A stretch of 64,000 nucleotides of DNA, taken from assembly GCA_963704535.1 (NCBI GenBank), contig OY969916.1, positions 4,340,001-4,404,000 of the forward strand, written 5' to 3'. A model generated the notes under the pieces. That model was not told where the DNA came from. It worked only from the letters and a program-made list of their open reading frames with translations, and searched no databases. The position numbers and the translations under genes are program-made. Positions 33,048-42,092 of the stretch are shown piece after piece. How positions within the stretch are numbered: the first letter of the stretch is position 1; each line of letters opens with the position of its first letter. The DNA is from G963704535 sp963704535. Lineage in GTDB: Bacteria > Chloroflexota > Chloroflexia > Chloroflexales > Roseiflexaceae.

Positions 33048-35102
33048 CTAGCTCGTGGGGGTAAATGCGTCGATCGCCGGCAAGAAGAGCTTGGCATAGA
33101 GCGCCTCGCGCTCCATCCCATCGCTGACCAGCATCACCACAAACGCCTTGCCATCCTGCTCCGCCACCGCCAGATCGATCAGCTGCCCCTGCGCCGAGAT
33201 CTCATACAGCGTCCACTCAAGCTGGTCGGTCTTGCGTGTGCCCGCGCTCTCCGGCGTCCCGCTGACGCCCATCCGCTCCGACCAGAAGGCCAAAGCATCG
33301 TCGCGCGAGCCCGGCAGCGCGTGCTGCACGATCGCGATCTGGGCCGAGCTAGATTGCGCGTAGACCCCCGGCGCGATCTCCTCCCAGCCCCTCGGCGCGA
33401 CCCCCTTGATGCCGAACTGCTCGCTCTCGAACGGCTCCAGCGTGATCGCCCCGCCGGGGACCTCGAACGCCGGCCCCTGCATCTCCTTGATGCAGGCCGC
33501 ATCCGGCGCGGTGGTCGGGTCGTCGACAAACGCCATCGTGATGCCGCGCGAGCAGTCGTGGTCCAGGCTGACGCCATGCCCGAGGCCGGGGAACTCGAAG
33601 AAGAAGCTCTCGCTCAACGTCCCCGCCGCCAGCTTGCCGTAGCTCGGTGGGGTGATCGGGTCATACTCGCCGCCCAGCACCAGCGTCGGCAGGTCACTAC
33701 GCACCGGCTCGTTCTCAACCGCATCGGCCTGCTTCGCACCCCAACTCTGGCAGACCTCGTAGGTCGGCCCACCGTCGAACAGGTTGTGCTGCTCGGGGAA
33801 CGCCTCGTCGGCCGCCAGCAGCTCCTCGCGGCTAATGAAGCTGACCTCCTCGCCGCACTGCACCGAGTAGTACATCCCGTAGCTGATGAACTTCGTCTGC
33901 GCCGCGAAGATCACCGCCAGCCGCGTCAGCAACGAATAATCGCGGCCCTGGTTGGCTGCCACGATCGCCTTCGGCAGGCTGGGAATGACGTCCGTGATAT
34001 AGAGCGACTGGAAGACCGTATTGATGATCGCGTCGCCGTTCAGCAGCACGGTGTGCTCCTCGCCGGTGAACGGATCGTTCGCCTTCCCAGTGACCGGCTC
34101 CTGGTTCAATCGATCGACCAGGTCGTAGAAGGTCTGCTTCAGATCGGGGAACGCCTGGCTGCACGCCTCGTCGGCGGCGCACCCGGCGAACAGCATCTCG
34201 AAGGCCCGGTCGGCGTTGGCGGGAATATCGACATTGATATCGACCTGCAACGGCACGGTCGAGTCGAGGATGACGCTGCGGATGCCCTCCGGGAAATCGC
34301 GCATCTCGGTCAGCGCTAGCCGCGTCCCGTAGGAGATACCGTACAGGTTCCACTCGTCGTACCCCAGCGCCAGCCGCAGATCGTTCAGGTCGGCAGCGTT
34401 CGCAGCGCTCGTATAGGCCGCCAGGTCGATGCCCTCCCCGGCCAGGCGCTCACGGCATTTCGTGGTGGCCTCGCCATACAGCTTGTTGCTCTCGTCGGCG
34501 CTCAGATCCTGGTCGAGTGTCTCATAGGCCAAGTCCACGATCTCGGCGCAGTCGAGCGCCGGCTCCGAGTAGCCGATGCCGCGCTGATCGAACATAATGA
34601 AGTCGCGCTGCTCCAGGAACGGTGCAAAGCGATCCTCGAAGCTGAACGGTATCGCGTCGAGCGAGTGGCCACCCGGCCCGCCTTCGAGGTAGACCACCGG
34701 ATCGGGGAGCGGCTGATTGCTCTGGCTTTTGAACACCGCCGCGTGGATCTTGACCGTCTCGCCATCGTCCTTGCTGCGGTCCTGCGGCACTGTCAGGTCA
34801 CCACACTCCACCTCGTACCCCTCCGGCACCTGGAACCGGCAATCCACCAACTCATAGGCCGGCTTGGCCGCCTGGGCGGTGGGCTGCGGTGGCTCGGCCG
34901 TCGGCTGGTCCGGCGCGGTCGTCGGCTGGTCCGGCGCGCCTATAAATTCCGGCCCCTCGGTCGCCGGCGCCGCTGCGGTTGTGGGCGGCGCCGCCGCGGT
35001 TGTAGGCGGCACCGACGTCGGGCTGGGCGACTGCCCCAGCGGGCTAGAACAGGCGCCCAGCAACACACACACCGCCAGCGCCACATATGGGCGTAAACGC
35101 AT
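33048..35102 (-). CDS. Secreted TAP-like alpha/beta hydrolase lipoprotein
   Basis: 684 residues. The lipobox LLGAC is near residue 18, then a Pro/Thr/Ala linker to about residue 85. The hydrolase core has VVYLEGGPGGHS (oxyanion region), MFDQRGIGYSEP, the nucleophile elbow LYGISYGTR, and the C-terminal TAP domain LVLGGEYDPITPP with catalytic Asp and FPGLGHGVSLDHDCSRG with His. Relatives are proline or tripeptidyl aminopeptidases. An extra domain of about 110 residues follows. The ATG at 35102 has AGGAG nearby. It acts outside the cell, probably membrane-anchored. Confidence 0.9.
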   Translation of the reverse strand: MRLRPYVALAVCVLLGACSSPLGQSPSPTSVPPTTAAAPPTTAAAPATEGPEFIGAPDQPTTAPDQPTAEPPQPTAQAAKPAYELVDCRFQVPEGYEVECGDLTVPQDRSKDDGETVKIHAAVFKSQSNQPLPDPVVYLEGGPGGHSLDAIPFSFEDRFAPFLEQRDFIMFDQRGIGYSEPALDCAEIVDLAYETLDQDLSADESNKLYGEATTKCRERLAGEGIDLAAYTSAANAADLNDLRLALGYDEWNLYGISYGTRLALTEMRDFPEGIRSVILDSTVPLQVDINVDIPANADRAFEMLFAGCAADEACSQAFPDLKQTFYDLVDRLNQEPVTGKANDPFTGEEHTVLLNGDAIINTVFQSLYITDVIPSLPKAIVAANQGRDYSLLTRLAVIFAAQTKFISYGMYYSVQCGEEVSFISREELLAADEAFPEQHNLFDGGPTYEVCQSWGAKQADAVENEPVRSDLPTLVLGGEYDPITPPSYGKLAAGTLSESFFFEFPGLGHGVSLDHDCSRGITMAFVDDPTTAPDAACIKEMQGPAFEVPGGAITLEPFESEQFGIKGVAPRGWEEIAPGVYAQSSSAQIAIVQHALPGSRDDALAFWSERMGVSGTPESAGTRKTDQLEWTLYEISAQGQLIDLAVAEQDGKAFVVMLVSDGMEREALYAKLFLPAIDAFTPTS

Positions 35103-35208
35103 AGCTTATCTCCTGATTCGAGCAGCGGTCGGCGACCAGGTAATCGCCATCAGGCCGCTATCTTCGACGGGGTTCGCCCCGACTATCGAGGCAAATATGC
35201 ACCCGCTC

Positions 35209-35214
35209 AGTATA
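35209..35214 (-). promoter_or_regulatory. Possible -10 box upstream of the TAP hydrolase
   Basis: TATACT on the minus strand, about 107 bases before the start. No matching -35 found. Confidence 0.3.
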
Positions 35215-35272
35215 CCGCGAATGTGCCATGTTCGGGAGTTACGATCCGGCATCAAAACCTGAGCAAACCGTA

Positions 35273-35337
35273 AGAGGCTATCTGAAAAGGGGGAGTTTGG
35301 GGGACTACCCCTCAAGAAACCCCCTTCCCCACGAACG
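35273..35337 (+). repeat. Palindromic element family A, truncated
   Basis: The left end AGAGGCTATCTGAAAAGG and the GGGG..CCCCTC core are kept; the right end is missing. It stops three bases before the -10 box of the PIG-L gene. Confidence 0.75.
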
Positions 35338-35340
35338 TGA

Positions 35341-35346
35341 TATAAT
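35341..35346 (+). promoter_or_regulatory. Probable -10 box of the PIG-L deacetylase gene
   Basis: TATAAT lies 36 bases before the ATG, immediately after a family A remnant. No -35 match at 17 bases. Confidence 0.45.
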
Positions 35347-35382
35347 CAGACGTGCGCCCTCCCGATTGTGAAATAGTGCCCG

Positions 35383-36348
35383 ATGACTGATACACACACG
35401 CCCGATCTCTCCCACTATGCCGTCGAGTCGCTCTGGCTTGAACGGAAGCCGGCCGCGCGGACACTGCTGGTGGTGTATGCCCACCCTGACGACGAGAGCT
35501 TCGGCAACGCCGGCACGATCGCCCGCTACAGCGCCGCCGGTGTCGCGGTCCACTACGCCTGCGCCACCCGCGGCGAGTGTGGCTCGGTCGATCCGGCGCT
35601 GCTGGTACCCTACCACGAGCGCGGCCTCGGCCAGGACGAAAGCATCGCCGCGCTGCGCACCGCCGAGCTGACCTGCGCCGCGCACGCGCTTGGGCTGGCA
35701 GCGGTCCACTTCCTCGGCTACCGCGACTCGGGCATGCCCGGCGCGCCCGACAACCGGCACCCGGCCGCGCTGGCCCAAGCGCCGACCGAGCGCGTAGCCG
35801 GGCAGGTCGCCGCGCTGATCCGCGCGCTACGCCCCCAGGTAATCCTCACCTTCGGCCCCTACGGCGGCTACGGCCACCCCGACCACATCGCGATCCACCA
35901 CGCCACATTCGCCGCGTTCGCCACCGCCGGCGACCCATCGTGCTACCCCGATCAGATCGCCGCCGGCCTGCCGCCCTGGTCGCCGCGCAAGCTCTACTAC
36001 TCAACCTTCGGCGTACGCCTGCTCAAAGCCAGCATTCCCCTCATGCGGCTCCTCCGCAGGGACCCGCGCCGCTTCGGCGAGAACCGCGACGTCGATCTCC
36101 AGCAAGCCGCCGCCGAGGCCACCCCGATCACCACCGCGATCGACGGCGGCGCTTTCCTGGAGCAGAAACTGCGCGCCTGGCAGTGCCACCGCAGCCAACT
36201 CGGCGGTATGGGCCAGCTCCAGCGCCTCCCCGCCCCGCTACGCCGGCTCTTCGTCGGCACCGAGCACTTCACGCGCGTCGTGCCGGCCTGGGACGGCGCC
36301 CGCAAACACGAGCACGACCTGTTCGCCGGTGTTGTTAGTGGTCCGTAG
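35383..36348 (+). CDS. PIG-L/LmbE-family zinc deacetylase
   Basis: 321 residues. Zinc-binding AHPDDESFG (residues 33-41) and the distal YGGYGHPDHIAIH define the family, which removes acetyl groups from N-acetylglucosaminyl compounds such as mycothiol or bacillithiol precursors. The actual substrate is not visible. No ribosome-binding site before ATG 35383. The final residues VVSGP and the stop TAG come from a GTTGTCC-type heptamer array starting at about 36329, so the native C-terminus may have been replaced. Confidence 0.9.
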   Translation: MTDTHTPDLSHYAVESLWLERKPAARTLLVVYAHPDDESFGNAGTIARYSAAGVAVHYACATRGECGSVDPALLVPYHERGLGQDESIAALRTAELTCAAHALGLAAVHFLGYRDSGMPGAPDNRHPAALAQAPTERVAGQVAALIRALRPQVILTFGPYGGYGHPDHIAIHHATFAAFATAGDPSCYPDQIAAGLPPWSPRKLYYSTFGVRLLKASIPLMRLLRRDPRRFGENRDVDLQQAAAEATPITTAIDGGAFLEQKLRAWQCHRSQLGGMGQLQRLPAPLRRLFVGTEHFTRVVPAWDGARKHEHDLFAGVVSGP

Positions 36349-36462
36349 TCCGTTGTCCGTAGCATCCCAATGCGTGAAACATGTTGCGTATTGCGTGTTG
36401 CGTCATCTTGTCACCCTTTCACCCCTTCACCCTTTCACCCTTTCACCCTTTCATCTTGCCTC
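36329..36462. repeat. Heptamer and octamer arrays after the PIG-L gene
   Basis: GTGGTCCGTAGTCC/GTTGTCCGTAG units (36329-36361), GTTGCGT units (36383-36402), then TCACCCTT octamers, five near-copies (36411-36450). Confidence 0.85.
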
Positions 36463-36532
36463 CCAGCCTGAACTACACAAATACTACCCCCAGCATACTA
36501 AAGGTACTAATAGCTGTGGCCGGATAGGACTA

Positions 36533-36561
36533 TTCACATCGCCGGCCCGACGTGCTAGGAT
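36533..36561 (+). promoter_or_regulatory. Probable promoter of the small lipoprotein gene
   Basis: TTCACA (36533-36538), 17 bases, then TAGGAT (36556-36561), about 49 bases before the ATG. Confidence 0.45.
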
Positions 36562-36609
36562 TGGGCTCGTTACGGCATTCCGGAAACTATTACCAGGGAG
36601 AAAGGTACG

Positions 36610-37056
36610 ATGAAAACCCTCAAACTCATCTCCGCCGCTATCCTCCTGAGCCTGCTCCTGCTCTCGCTCGCGGCCTGTGGCGCCCCAGCCGTCACGATGA
36701 CCGATGTTCCGCTCTTCCCCGGCGCGACCCTACTCGAGAAGGGGCAGAACGAGATCGCCGACGCGGCCGCCGACGGCCTCAAGCAGTCGGTCAGCGCCGA
36801 GAACGTGACCGCCGATGTCCTGATGTACGCCCTGCCCGACGGCACCAGCTGGGACGACGTCACGAAGTTCTACAACGACAAGCTGTCCTCCAGCGATTGG
36901 AAGACCAGCACGGAGATCGCCCAAGACACCGAGTTCTTCAAGGTCGTCGGCTGGACCCGCGGCAGCCTCAACAGCGAGCAGGCCCTCGGCGTCGGCTTCG
37001 GGCCGGAGATGCTCGGCAACAAGCCCTTCTTGATGGTCGCGCTGATGTCGGAGTAG
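36610..37056 (+). CDS. Small hypothetical lipoprotein
   Basis: 148 residues. The signal peptide ends in the lipobox LAAC (about residues 20-23). The mature part has PLFPGATLLEKGQNE and SWDDVTKFYNDKLSSSDWKT, recalling the small bacterial lipoproteins in which a predicted scaffold follows FPGA. No family name is certain. AGAAAGG lies before the ATG, and a clean terminator follows, so it is a single-gene unit. Confidence 0.8.
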   Translation: MKTLKLISAAILLSLLLLSLAACGAPAVTMTDVPLFPGATLLEKGQNEIADAAADGLKQSVSAENVTADVLMYALPDGTSWDDVTKFYNDKLSSSDWKTSTEIAQDTEFFKVVGWTRGSLNSEQALGVGFGPEMLGNKPFLMVALMSE

Positions 37057-37090
37057 GTCGAGCGACCAGCCGCATCCATCGGTAGCGCCG

Positions 37091-37126
37091 GGCCGGAGCG
37101 AGCTAATCGCTCCGGCCTGTTGTTTT
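37091..37126 (+). terminator. Intrinsic terminator after the small lipoprotein gene
   Basis: GGCCGGAGCGA pairs with TCGCTCCGGCC around GCTAA, followed by TGTTGTTTT. Confidence 0.9.
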
Positions 37127-37137
37127 AGGACTCCCTG

Positions 37138-37200
37138 AGAGACTATTTGAAAGGGGGAGTTTGAGGGGGCCGCCCCTCAAGAACCCCCTTTCTACCAAGG
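37138..37200 (+). repeat. Palindromic element family A, truncated
   Basis: AGAGACTATTTGAAAGGGGG left end, GAGGGGGCCGCCCCTC core, right end lost. Just after the terminator. Confidence 0.75.
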
Positions 37201-37311
37201 GGTAATGCTCCTCAGTGGCGAGCAGTTGATGCTTGTGGTATAGTCATTGCTGGTGTTTCGCCTGGTATCATCCGGCGCTACGCCAAGAGAGAGTATGAGG
37301 AGTTGTTACCC

Positions 37312-37983
37312 ATGTCCCGGCAAAATCTCTGGACACCCATAAGCATCCTTGCCGCCGGTCTGGCGATAATCATCCTGGTGCTGGCCGGGCCCGGCGCACG
37401 CGATAGCGCCGCCGCGCGCGACCAGCCCTCCCTACAAGGGCAGGAGGCGCCATATCCTCCATACCCGCCCCAGACGACCGTCACTCCCGGCACCGCCACA
37501 CCACGAACCACAACGCCCGGCACCACTACGCCGATCACCCGGACCGTCACGCCCGGCACCACCACCCCAATCACGCAAACAACCACGGCGGCGGCGACCC
37601 GCACGCCATCCCCGACGACAACGTCACGCCCGAGCAGCCCCGCCACCTCGCCCCAGCCTACAACTACTCCGGCGGCGCCCACATCCACGCCGACCCTATC
37701 GAACGAGCTGACCTGCGTACCTGGCATCGCGGTCGAGATTACCGGCGAGGGTTCGCCGCGCGCGCCATTCCTGCTGTATTTCAACCAGCGCGCCGTGAGT
37801 GGCGGCAGCATCGAGCCGGATGGGCGCTTCTCGATCCCGCTGGTGGTCGGCGATGAGCGCGCCGGCGAGTATCAGGTCGTCGTGCGCGTGCGTGGCACCA
37901 GACAGATCCTGCGCCAGCTCACATGCACCGTGCCTGCCGTGACGCCGACGCCATTTGCCGCACAGTCCTTTGTGGGGCGGTAG
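37312..37983 (+). CDS. Secreted or anchored Pro/Thr-rich hypothetical protein
   Basis: 223 residues from ATG 37312, which has AGGAG nine bases upstream. One hydrophobic segment near the N-terminus (ISILAAGLAIIILVLAG), then about 90 residues of Thr/Pro repeats (TPGTTTPIT), then a small beta domain with a Cys at each end (ELTCVPG and RQLTCTVP). The low-complexity stalk suggests surface display. No family recognised. Confidence 0.75.
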   Translation: MSRQNLWTPISILAAGLAIIILVLAGPGARDSAAARDQPSLQGQEAPYPPYPPQTTVTPGTATPRTTTPGTTTPITRTVTPGTTTPITQTTTAAATRTPSPTTTSRPSSPATSPQPTTTPAAPTSTPTLSNELTCVPGIAVEITGEGSPRAPFLLYFNQRAVSGGSIEPDGRFSIPLVVGDERAGEYQVVVRVRGTRQILRQLTCTVPAVTPTPFAAQSFVGR

Positions 37984-38359
37984 ATCGCGGGTGGCGGATG
38001 CGGCACGCCTATCGAGAGCAATCATAGCACTTAACTAAATCAGCCCACGGTTTCTCATCACGAAGCTCGCGAAGACGCGAAGATCACGAAGACTCTACAG
38101 TTACATGTATCAGCCCTCTTCGTGGCCTTCGTACCTTCGTGATCTTCGTGGTAAAACTGCTGGTGTATGTACGCCAAGCTGTACTACACCAACCGTACTA
38201 CAAGCGCCATCATGGCCCGCAGCGGCTTTGTGCTGCCGTAAACAACAGCCCGATACGCCACTTGCAAGTCTGGCCGGTCTGTGCTATGTTCTACATTGGC
38301 GATGGGTGGTACAATAGGCGATCATCTCGACCTATGGAAGCAGATCGCGACGTGCGCCG
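37984..38359. other. Intergenic region before the Nudix gene
   Basis: Apart from the inverted repeat at 38058-38155, no gene is supported. Possible promoter boxes TTGCAA-N17-TATGTT are seen near 38261-38289, and a ten-codon reading frame starting ATG 38334 overlaps the Nudix start as ATGA. Confidence 0.45.
38058..38155. repeat. Inverted repeat of CGAAGA-type units
   Basis: CACGAAGCTCGCGAAGACGCG..GATCACGAAG on the left mirrors CTTCGTGGCCTTCG..CTTCGTGATCTTCGTGG on the right, with a 20-base loop. Same design as 15562-15650. Confidence 0.8.
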
Positions 38360-39019
38360 ATGACATATCTGCCAGTACATTGGGAACGGTGGGCGGCGCT
38401 CGTACGCGATGCGCTCGCGCCTGGCCCGGTTGTCCCGCTCGACCAACTGCTACTGATGCGCGACCTGTCCGGGCGCACCGCACGCGACCTTGAGCCGCCG
38501 GCAGGCGTCATCCCACGGCCCGGCGCTGTGCTGATCCTGCTCTACCCCGATGGGGACGACCTGCGCCTGCCGCTGACCGTTCGCAGCGATCGGCTGCCGA
38601 ACCACCGCGGCGAGGTCTCGCTGCCGGGCGGCGCGATCGACCCCCAAGACGACGGGCCGGTCGCTGCGGCGCTGCGCGAGTGTCACGAGGAGCTTGGCGT
38701 CCATCCAGGCGAAGTGGCGGCCTGGGGGGTGCTCTCGCCGATCTACATTCCGCCCAGCAACTTTCGTATCACCCCGGTCGTCGGCTTCTGCAGCCGACCG
38801 CCGGTGCTCCAGGTCAACGGCGACGAGGTCAGCGCGGTGATCACGGTGACGCTGCGCCAACTCCTGGACCCCGCCACCGTCGTGACGGAGCAGTGGATGC
38901 TCCGTGGACAGGAGGTGCGCGTGCCGTTCTTCGCGATCGACGGCTACAAGGTCTGGGGCGCTACCGCGCTGATCCTGAGCGAGTTCACCGCTCGTCTACG
39001 CCGAGTGTTAGCCGTGTGA
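38360..39019 (+). CDS. CoA-type Nudix hydrolase
   Basis: 219 residues. The Nudix helix is LPGGAIDPQDDGPVAAALRE followed by CHEELGV; the first Glu of the general consensus is absent and one residue is added, the spacing seen in CoA pyrophosphatases (NudL/PCD1). WGVLSPIYIPPSNFRITPVVG after it also fits the CoA subgroup, which cleaves CoA to phosphopantetheine and 3',5'-ADP. No ribosome-binding site; the start ATG overlaps the stop of a ten-codon upstream frame (38334-38363), so coupled translation is possible. Confidence 0.88.
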   Translation: MTYLPVHWERWAALVRDALAPGPVVPLDQLLLMRDLSGRTARDLEPPAGVIPRPGAVLILLYPDGDDLRLPLTVRSDRLPNHRGEVSLPGGAIDPQDDGPVAAALRECHEELGVHPGEVAAWGVLSPIYIPPSNFRITPVVGFCSRPPVLQVNGDEVSAVITVTLRQLLDPATVVTEQWMLRGQEVRVPFFAIDGYKVWGATALILSEFTARLRRVLAV

Positions 39020-39096
39020 GGCGGCCCCTCCGTGGCCGCCCGTCATCCATAGTACCTGTAGGCGGCCCCACCGTGGCCGCCCCCGTGGCCGCCCGC
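39019..39096. repeat. GGCGGCC..GGCCGCC palindromes
   Basis: GGCGGCCCCTCCGTGGCCGCC and a near copy, then CCGTGGCCGCC again. A related copy lies at about 13160-13186 (GGCCCTCCGTGGCCGCCC). Confidence 0.7.
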
Positions 39097-39120
39097 CACC
39101 AGACCCAGGAGGATCATAGC

Positions 39121-39366
39121 ATGACAATCGAGGAAGCCATCAGCGACCTGACCTCACGCATCAAAACCGTCTGCCCGGAGGCCGTCATCCGCACCAAGAG
39201 GCGCTCGGCCGAAGAAGCCTCTATCCGCGCCTACGCGCCGGCCGATTACGAGTTGGCGATCAAAGAGGCCACCCAGGAAATCACCCTCAATCTGCTCACC
39301 GGCGAGGGGCTGGATGTCCAGGTGCTGGTGTACGACATCGCGACGTCGCTGCCGCCGGAACAATAG
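39121..39366 (+). CDS. Small hypothetical protein
   Basis: 81 residues, mixed alpha/beta with acidic character: starts MTIEEAISDLTSRIK, centre IRAYAPADYELAIKEAT, ends VQVLVYDIATSLPPEQ. AGGAGG nine bases before the ATG strongly supports it. No family recognised; no signal or membrane segment. Confidence 0.72.
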   Translation: MTIEEAISDLTSRIKTVCPEAVIRTKRRSAEEASIRAYAPADYELAIKEATQEITLNLLTGEGLDVQVLVYDIATSLPPEQ

Positions 39367-39385
39367 GCGCAGCCAACCGAAGAGA

Positions 39386-39478
39386 CGGTCCTGGGAAAGG
39401 GGGGTTGAGGGGGCAGCCCCCTCAGTCTACCCCCACTCACATTGTAAAGTAGAATGGCGCCGCGCGAAACCTTGTCAT
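39386..39478. repeat. Palindromic element family B, partial
   Basis: GAGGGGGCAGCCCCCTC core and right inner part CACATTGTAAAGTAGAA, followed by GAAACCTTGTC, the end also found at 52241 in inverted form. The left end is degraded. Confidence 0.7.
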
Positions 39479-39541
39479 AGAGATTAGAGATTGGAGATTG
39501 GAACGCGACCGTCAATCTCCAATCTCTAATCTCTAATCTCG
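39479..39541. repeat. Inverted GGAGATT/GAGATTA heptamer arrays
   Basis: AGATTAGAGATTGGAGATTGG on the left, CAATCTCCAATCTCTAATC on the right, directly before the penicillin acylase ribosome-binding site. Confidence 0.88.
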
Positions 39542-39556
39542 TTTTGAGGAGGAAGT

Positions 39557-42007
39557 ATGCCTGCGTTCTCCAAGATCGGCAAAGCCGCCGGGCTTGCGCT
39601 CGGATTCACGGCCGGGGTGGCCGGCGTCGGGACGCTGGTGGCGCTGCGCCGGCCGCTGCCGCGCACATCGGGCAGACTGTCGCTCCCCGGCCTGAGCGCG
39701 CCGGTCAAGGTCTACCGCGACCGTTGGGGCGTGCCGCACATCTACGCCCGAACGAATGCCGATCTCTTCATGGCCCAGGGCTACGTCCACGCCCAGGACC
39801 GGCTCTGGCAGATGGAACTGCACCGACGCACCGCCCATGGCCAGCTCGCGGAAGTGCTGGGCTCCATCGCGCTCAACTCCGACCGCTTCATCCGCGTACT
39901 TGGCTTTAGCCGCGTGGCGCGGCGCGAGGCGGCGCTGCTGGAGGGCCAACCCCGCCTGACGATCGAAGCCTACGTCCGCGGCGTCAACACCTACATCGTG
40001 CAGCACCCCCGGCGCCTCCCGATTGAGTTCACGATCCTGCGGCTGCGCCCGCGCCCTTGGGAGCCCACCGATGTGCTGGTGTGGGGCAAGATTATGTCGC
40101 TCACCCTCTCGGAGAACTGGAAATTCGAGATCCTGCGCGCCCGGCTTGTCGCCGCCGTCGGCGCCGAGCGCGCCGCCGCCCTGGAGCTGCGCTACGCCGA
40201 CGAGCATCCGCTGGTCATCCCGCATGGCGTCCACTACAGCGCTGATATAGGCGCCGACGCGCTCGACGGCGCCGCCGCCGTCGAGCCCTTCACGGGCGGT
40301 GACGCGCCTGGACAGGGCAGCAACGCCTGGGTCGCCGGCGGCGCCCGCAGCGCCAGCGGGATGCCGCTGCTGGCCAACGACATGCACCTATCGCTCCAGA
40401 TGCCCTCGCTCTGGTACGAAAATCACCTCAGTGGCGGCGACTACCACGTGACCGGCGCCAGTATGCCCGGCTCGCCCGGCGTGATTGTCGGCCACAACGA
40501 GCGGATCGCCTGGGGCGTCACCAACGGCATGACCGACGTGCAGGATCTGTACATCGAGAAGTTCGACCCGGCCGACCCGACCCGCTACGAGTTCCGCGGC
40601 GCCTGGGAGCAGGCCGAGATCGTACACGAGCCGATCGTCGTTCGCGGCCAGGACGCGCCGGTCATCGAGGAGGTACGCATCACCCGCCACGGGCCGATTA
40701 TCTCCTCGCTCGTCCCACCCCCAGCTCAAGAGTCCGGTATCGATGTAAGTGGCAATGGACGACCGACAACTGACTCGCTCGCACTACGCTGGACGGCCCT
40801 GGAGCCAGGGCGCATCCTCAACGCGATCCTAAACCTCAACCGCGCCCGCAATTGGGACGACTTCCGCGCCGCCCTCGCCGACTGGACCGTCCCGGTGCAG
40901 AACTTCGTCTACGCCGACGTGAATGGGCACATCGGCTACGCCCTCGGCGGCGACATCCCCATCCGCGCCAGCGGCGACGGCCGGCTGCCGGTACCCGGCT
41001 GGACCGGCGAGTACGAGTGGACCGGGATCATCCCGCACGCCGAAATGCCGCACGCGCTCGATCCCGCCGAGGGCCTGGTCGTGACCGCCAACAATCGCAT
41101 CGTCGGCGACGGCTACCCGTACCCGCTCCAGGCCGAGTGGCTCGCCGGCTACCGCGCCATCCGCATCCGTCAGTTGCTCGATCAAACGCCCACCCATGAC
41201 GCCAACTCGTTCGCGCGCATCCACGCCGACCAGCAGAGCCTGCCCGGTCGCGCGCTCGCGGCCCTCGCCGATCGGCTGCCGGTGGCGACGGTGACAGCCC
41301 AGCACGCCCGCGACGCGCTGGCCGCCTGGAACGGCGAGCTGACCGCCGGCAGCGTCGGCGGGGCGATCTACGCGCGGCTGCGCGAAAAGCTGCTCCTGGC
41401 CGCGCACGCCGATATCGCCGGGCCGCTGGCCACCATCACCGGGCTGGGCATGTTCGCAACCCTGATGCGCAATGAGTACTTCATGCGGGCGATACCGCAC
41501 ACCCTCCAGCACATCGCCGATCACGAGGACGCATGGCTCCCCGCCGGCCGCACTTGGGACGGCGTGCTCGGCGAAGCCTGGGAGGCGGCGGTCACGGAGC
41601 TGCGCGCCGAGTATGGCGACGATGTGCGCACGTGGCGCTACGGCCGTTTCCACACCCTCACACTCCGGCACCCGTTGAGCGCCGTGCCGGCCCTGGCGCC
41701 GCTGCTCAACCGCGGGCCATTCCCCATGGGCGGCGACATCGACACCGTCTGCATGGGCCACCGCCCGCGCGAATTTGCCGCCCTCCCGTTCTACCTTGCC
41801 CCGTCCTACCGCCAGATCTGCGACCTCGCCGACTGGGACCGCAGTTGCAGCATCCACCCGACCGGCCAGTCAGGGCACCCTGCCAGCCGCCACTACGCCG
41901 ACTTCATCCAGCCATGGCTCAAAGTCCAGTACCACCCAATGCTCTGGACGCGGGCGCGCGTCGAGGGCGCCGCCGTCAGCCAGATGACGCTGGAGCCAGC
42001 ATCGTAG
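39557..42007 (+). CDS. Penicillin acylase-family Ntn hydrolase
   Basis: 816 residues. An N-terminal hydrophobic segment, the alpha-chain motif DRWGVPHIYARTNADLFMAQ, GYVHAQDRLWQMEL, and GSNAWVAGG (about residues 254-262) whose Ser becomes the N-terminal nucleophile after self-cleavage. The beta chain has MPSLWYENHL and GVTNGMTDVQDLY. Relatives cleave beta-lactam or N-acyl homoserine lactone amides. Residues near 395-412 (GIDVSGNGRPTTDS) look like a heptamer-derived in-frame insertion. GAGGAGG precedes the ATG. Confidence 0.93.
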   Translation: MPAFSKIGKAAGLALGFTAGVAGVGTLVALRRPLPRTSGRLSLPGLSAPVKVYRDRWGVPHIYARTNADLFMAQGYVHAQDRLWQMELHRRTAHGQLAEVLGSIALNSDRFIRVLGFSRVARREAALLEGQPRLTIEAYVRGVNTYIVQHPRRLPIEFTILRLRPRPWEPTDVLVWGKIMSLTLSENWKFEILRARLVAAVGAERAAALELRYADEHPLVIPHGVHYSADIGADALDGAAAVEPFTGGDAPGQGSNAWVAGGARSASGMPLLANDMHLSLQMPSLWYENHLSGGDYHVTGASMPGSPGVIVGHNERIAWGVTNGMTDVQDLYIEKFDPADPTRYEFRGAWEQAEIVHEPIVVRGQDAPVIEEVRITRHGPIISSLVPPPAQESGIDVSGNGRPTTDSLALRWTALEPGRILNAILNLNRARNWDDFRAALADWTVPVQNFVYADVNGHIGYALGGDIPIRASGDGRLPVPGWTGEYEWTGIIPHAEMPHALDPAEGLVVTANNRIVGDGYPYPLQAEWLAGYRAIRIRQLLDQTPTHDANSFARIHADQQSLPGRALAALADRLPVATVTAQHARDALAAWNGELTAGSVGGAIYARLREKLLLAAHADIAGPLATITGLGMFATLMRNEYFMRAIPHTLQHIADHEDAWLPAGRTWDGVLGEAWEAAVTELRAEYGDDVRTWRYGRFHTLTLRHPLSAVPALAPLLNRGPFPMGGDIDTVCMGHRPREFAALPFYLAPSYRQICDLADWDRSCSIHPTGQSGHPASRHYADFIQPWLKVQYHPMLWTRARVEGAAVSQMTLEPAS
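40735..40785. repeat. Probable heptamer-derived insertion in the penicillin acylase gene
   Basis: GGACGACCGACAACTGACTC resembles the CAACTGACAACGGAC arrays elsewhere, but only one to two units remain. It lies in a spot where the protein has an unconserved-looking loop. Confidence 0.5.
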
Positions 42008-42014
42008 CGCGATC

Positions 42015-42080
42015 GGAAGGTCGGCAGGGGAGGTTTGGAGGGGAACTGCCCCTCCAAGTCTCTCCACCCACCATTATCGG
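42015..42080. repeat. Palindromic element, family C-like remnant
   Basis: GGTTTGGAGGGGAACTGCCCCTCCAA core hairpin with CCACCCACC at the right. Ends are degraded. Confidence 0.55.
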
Positions 42081-42092
42081 AGTACAGAATAA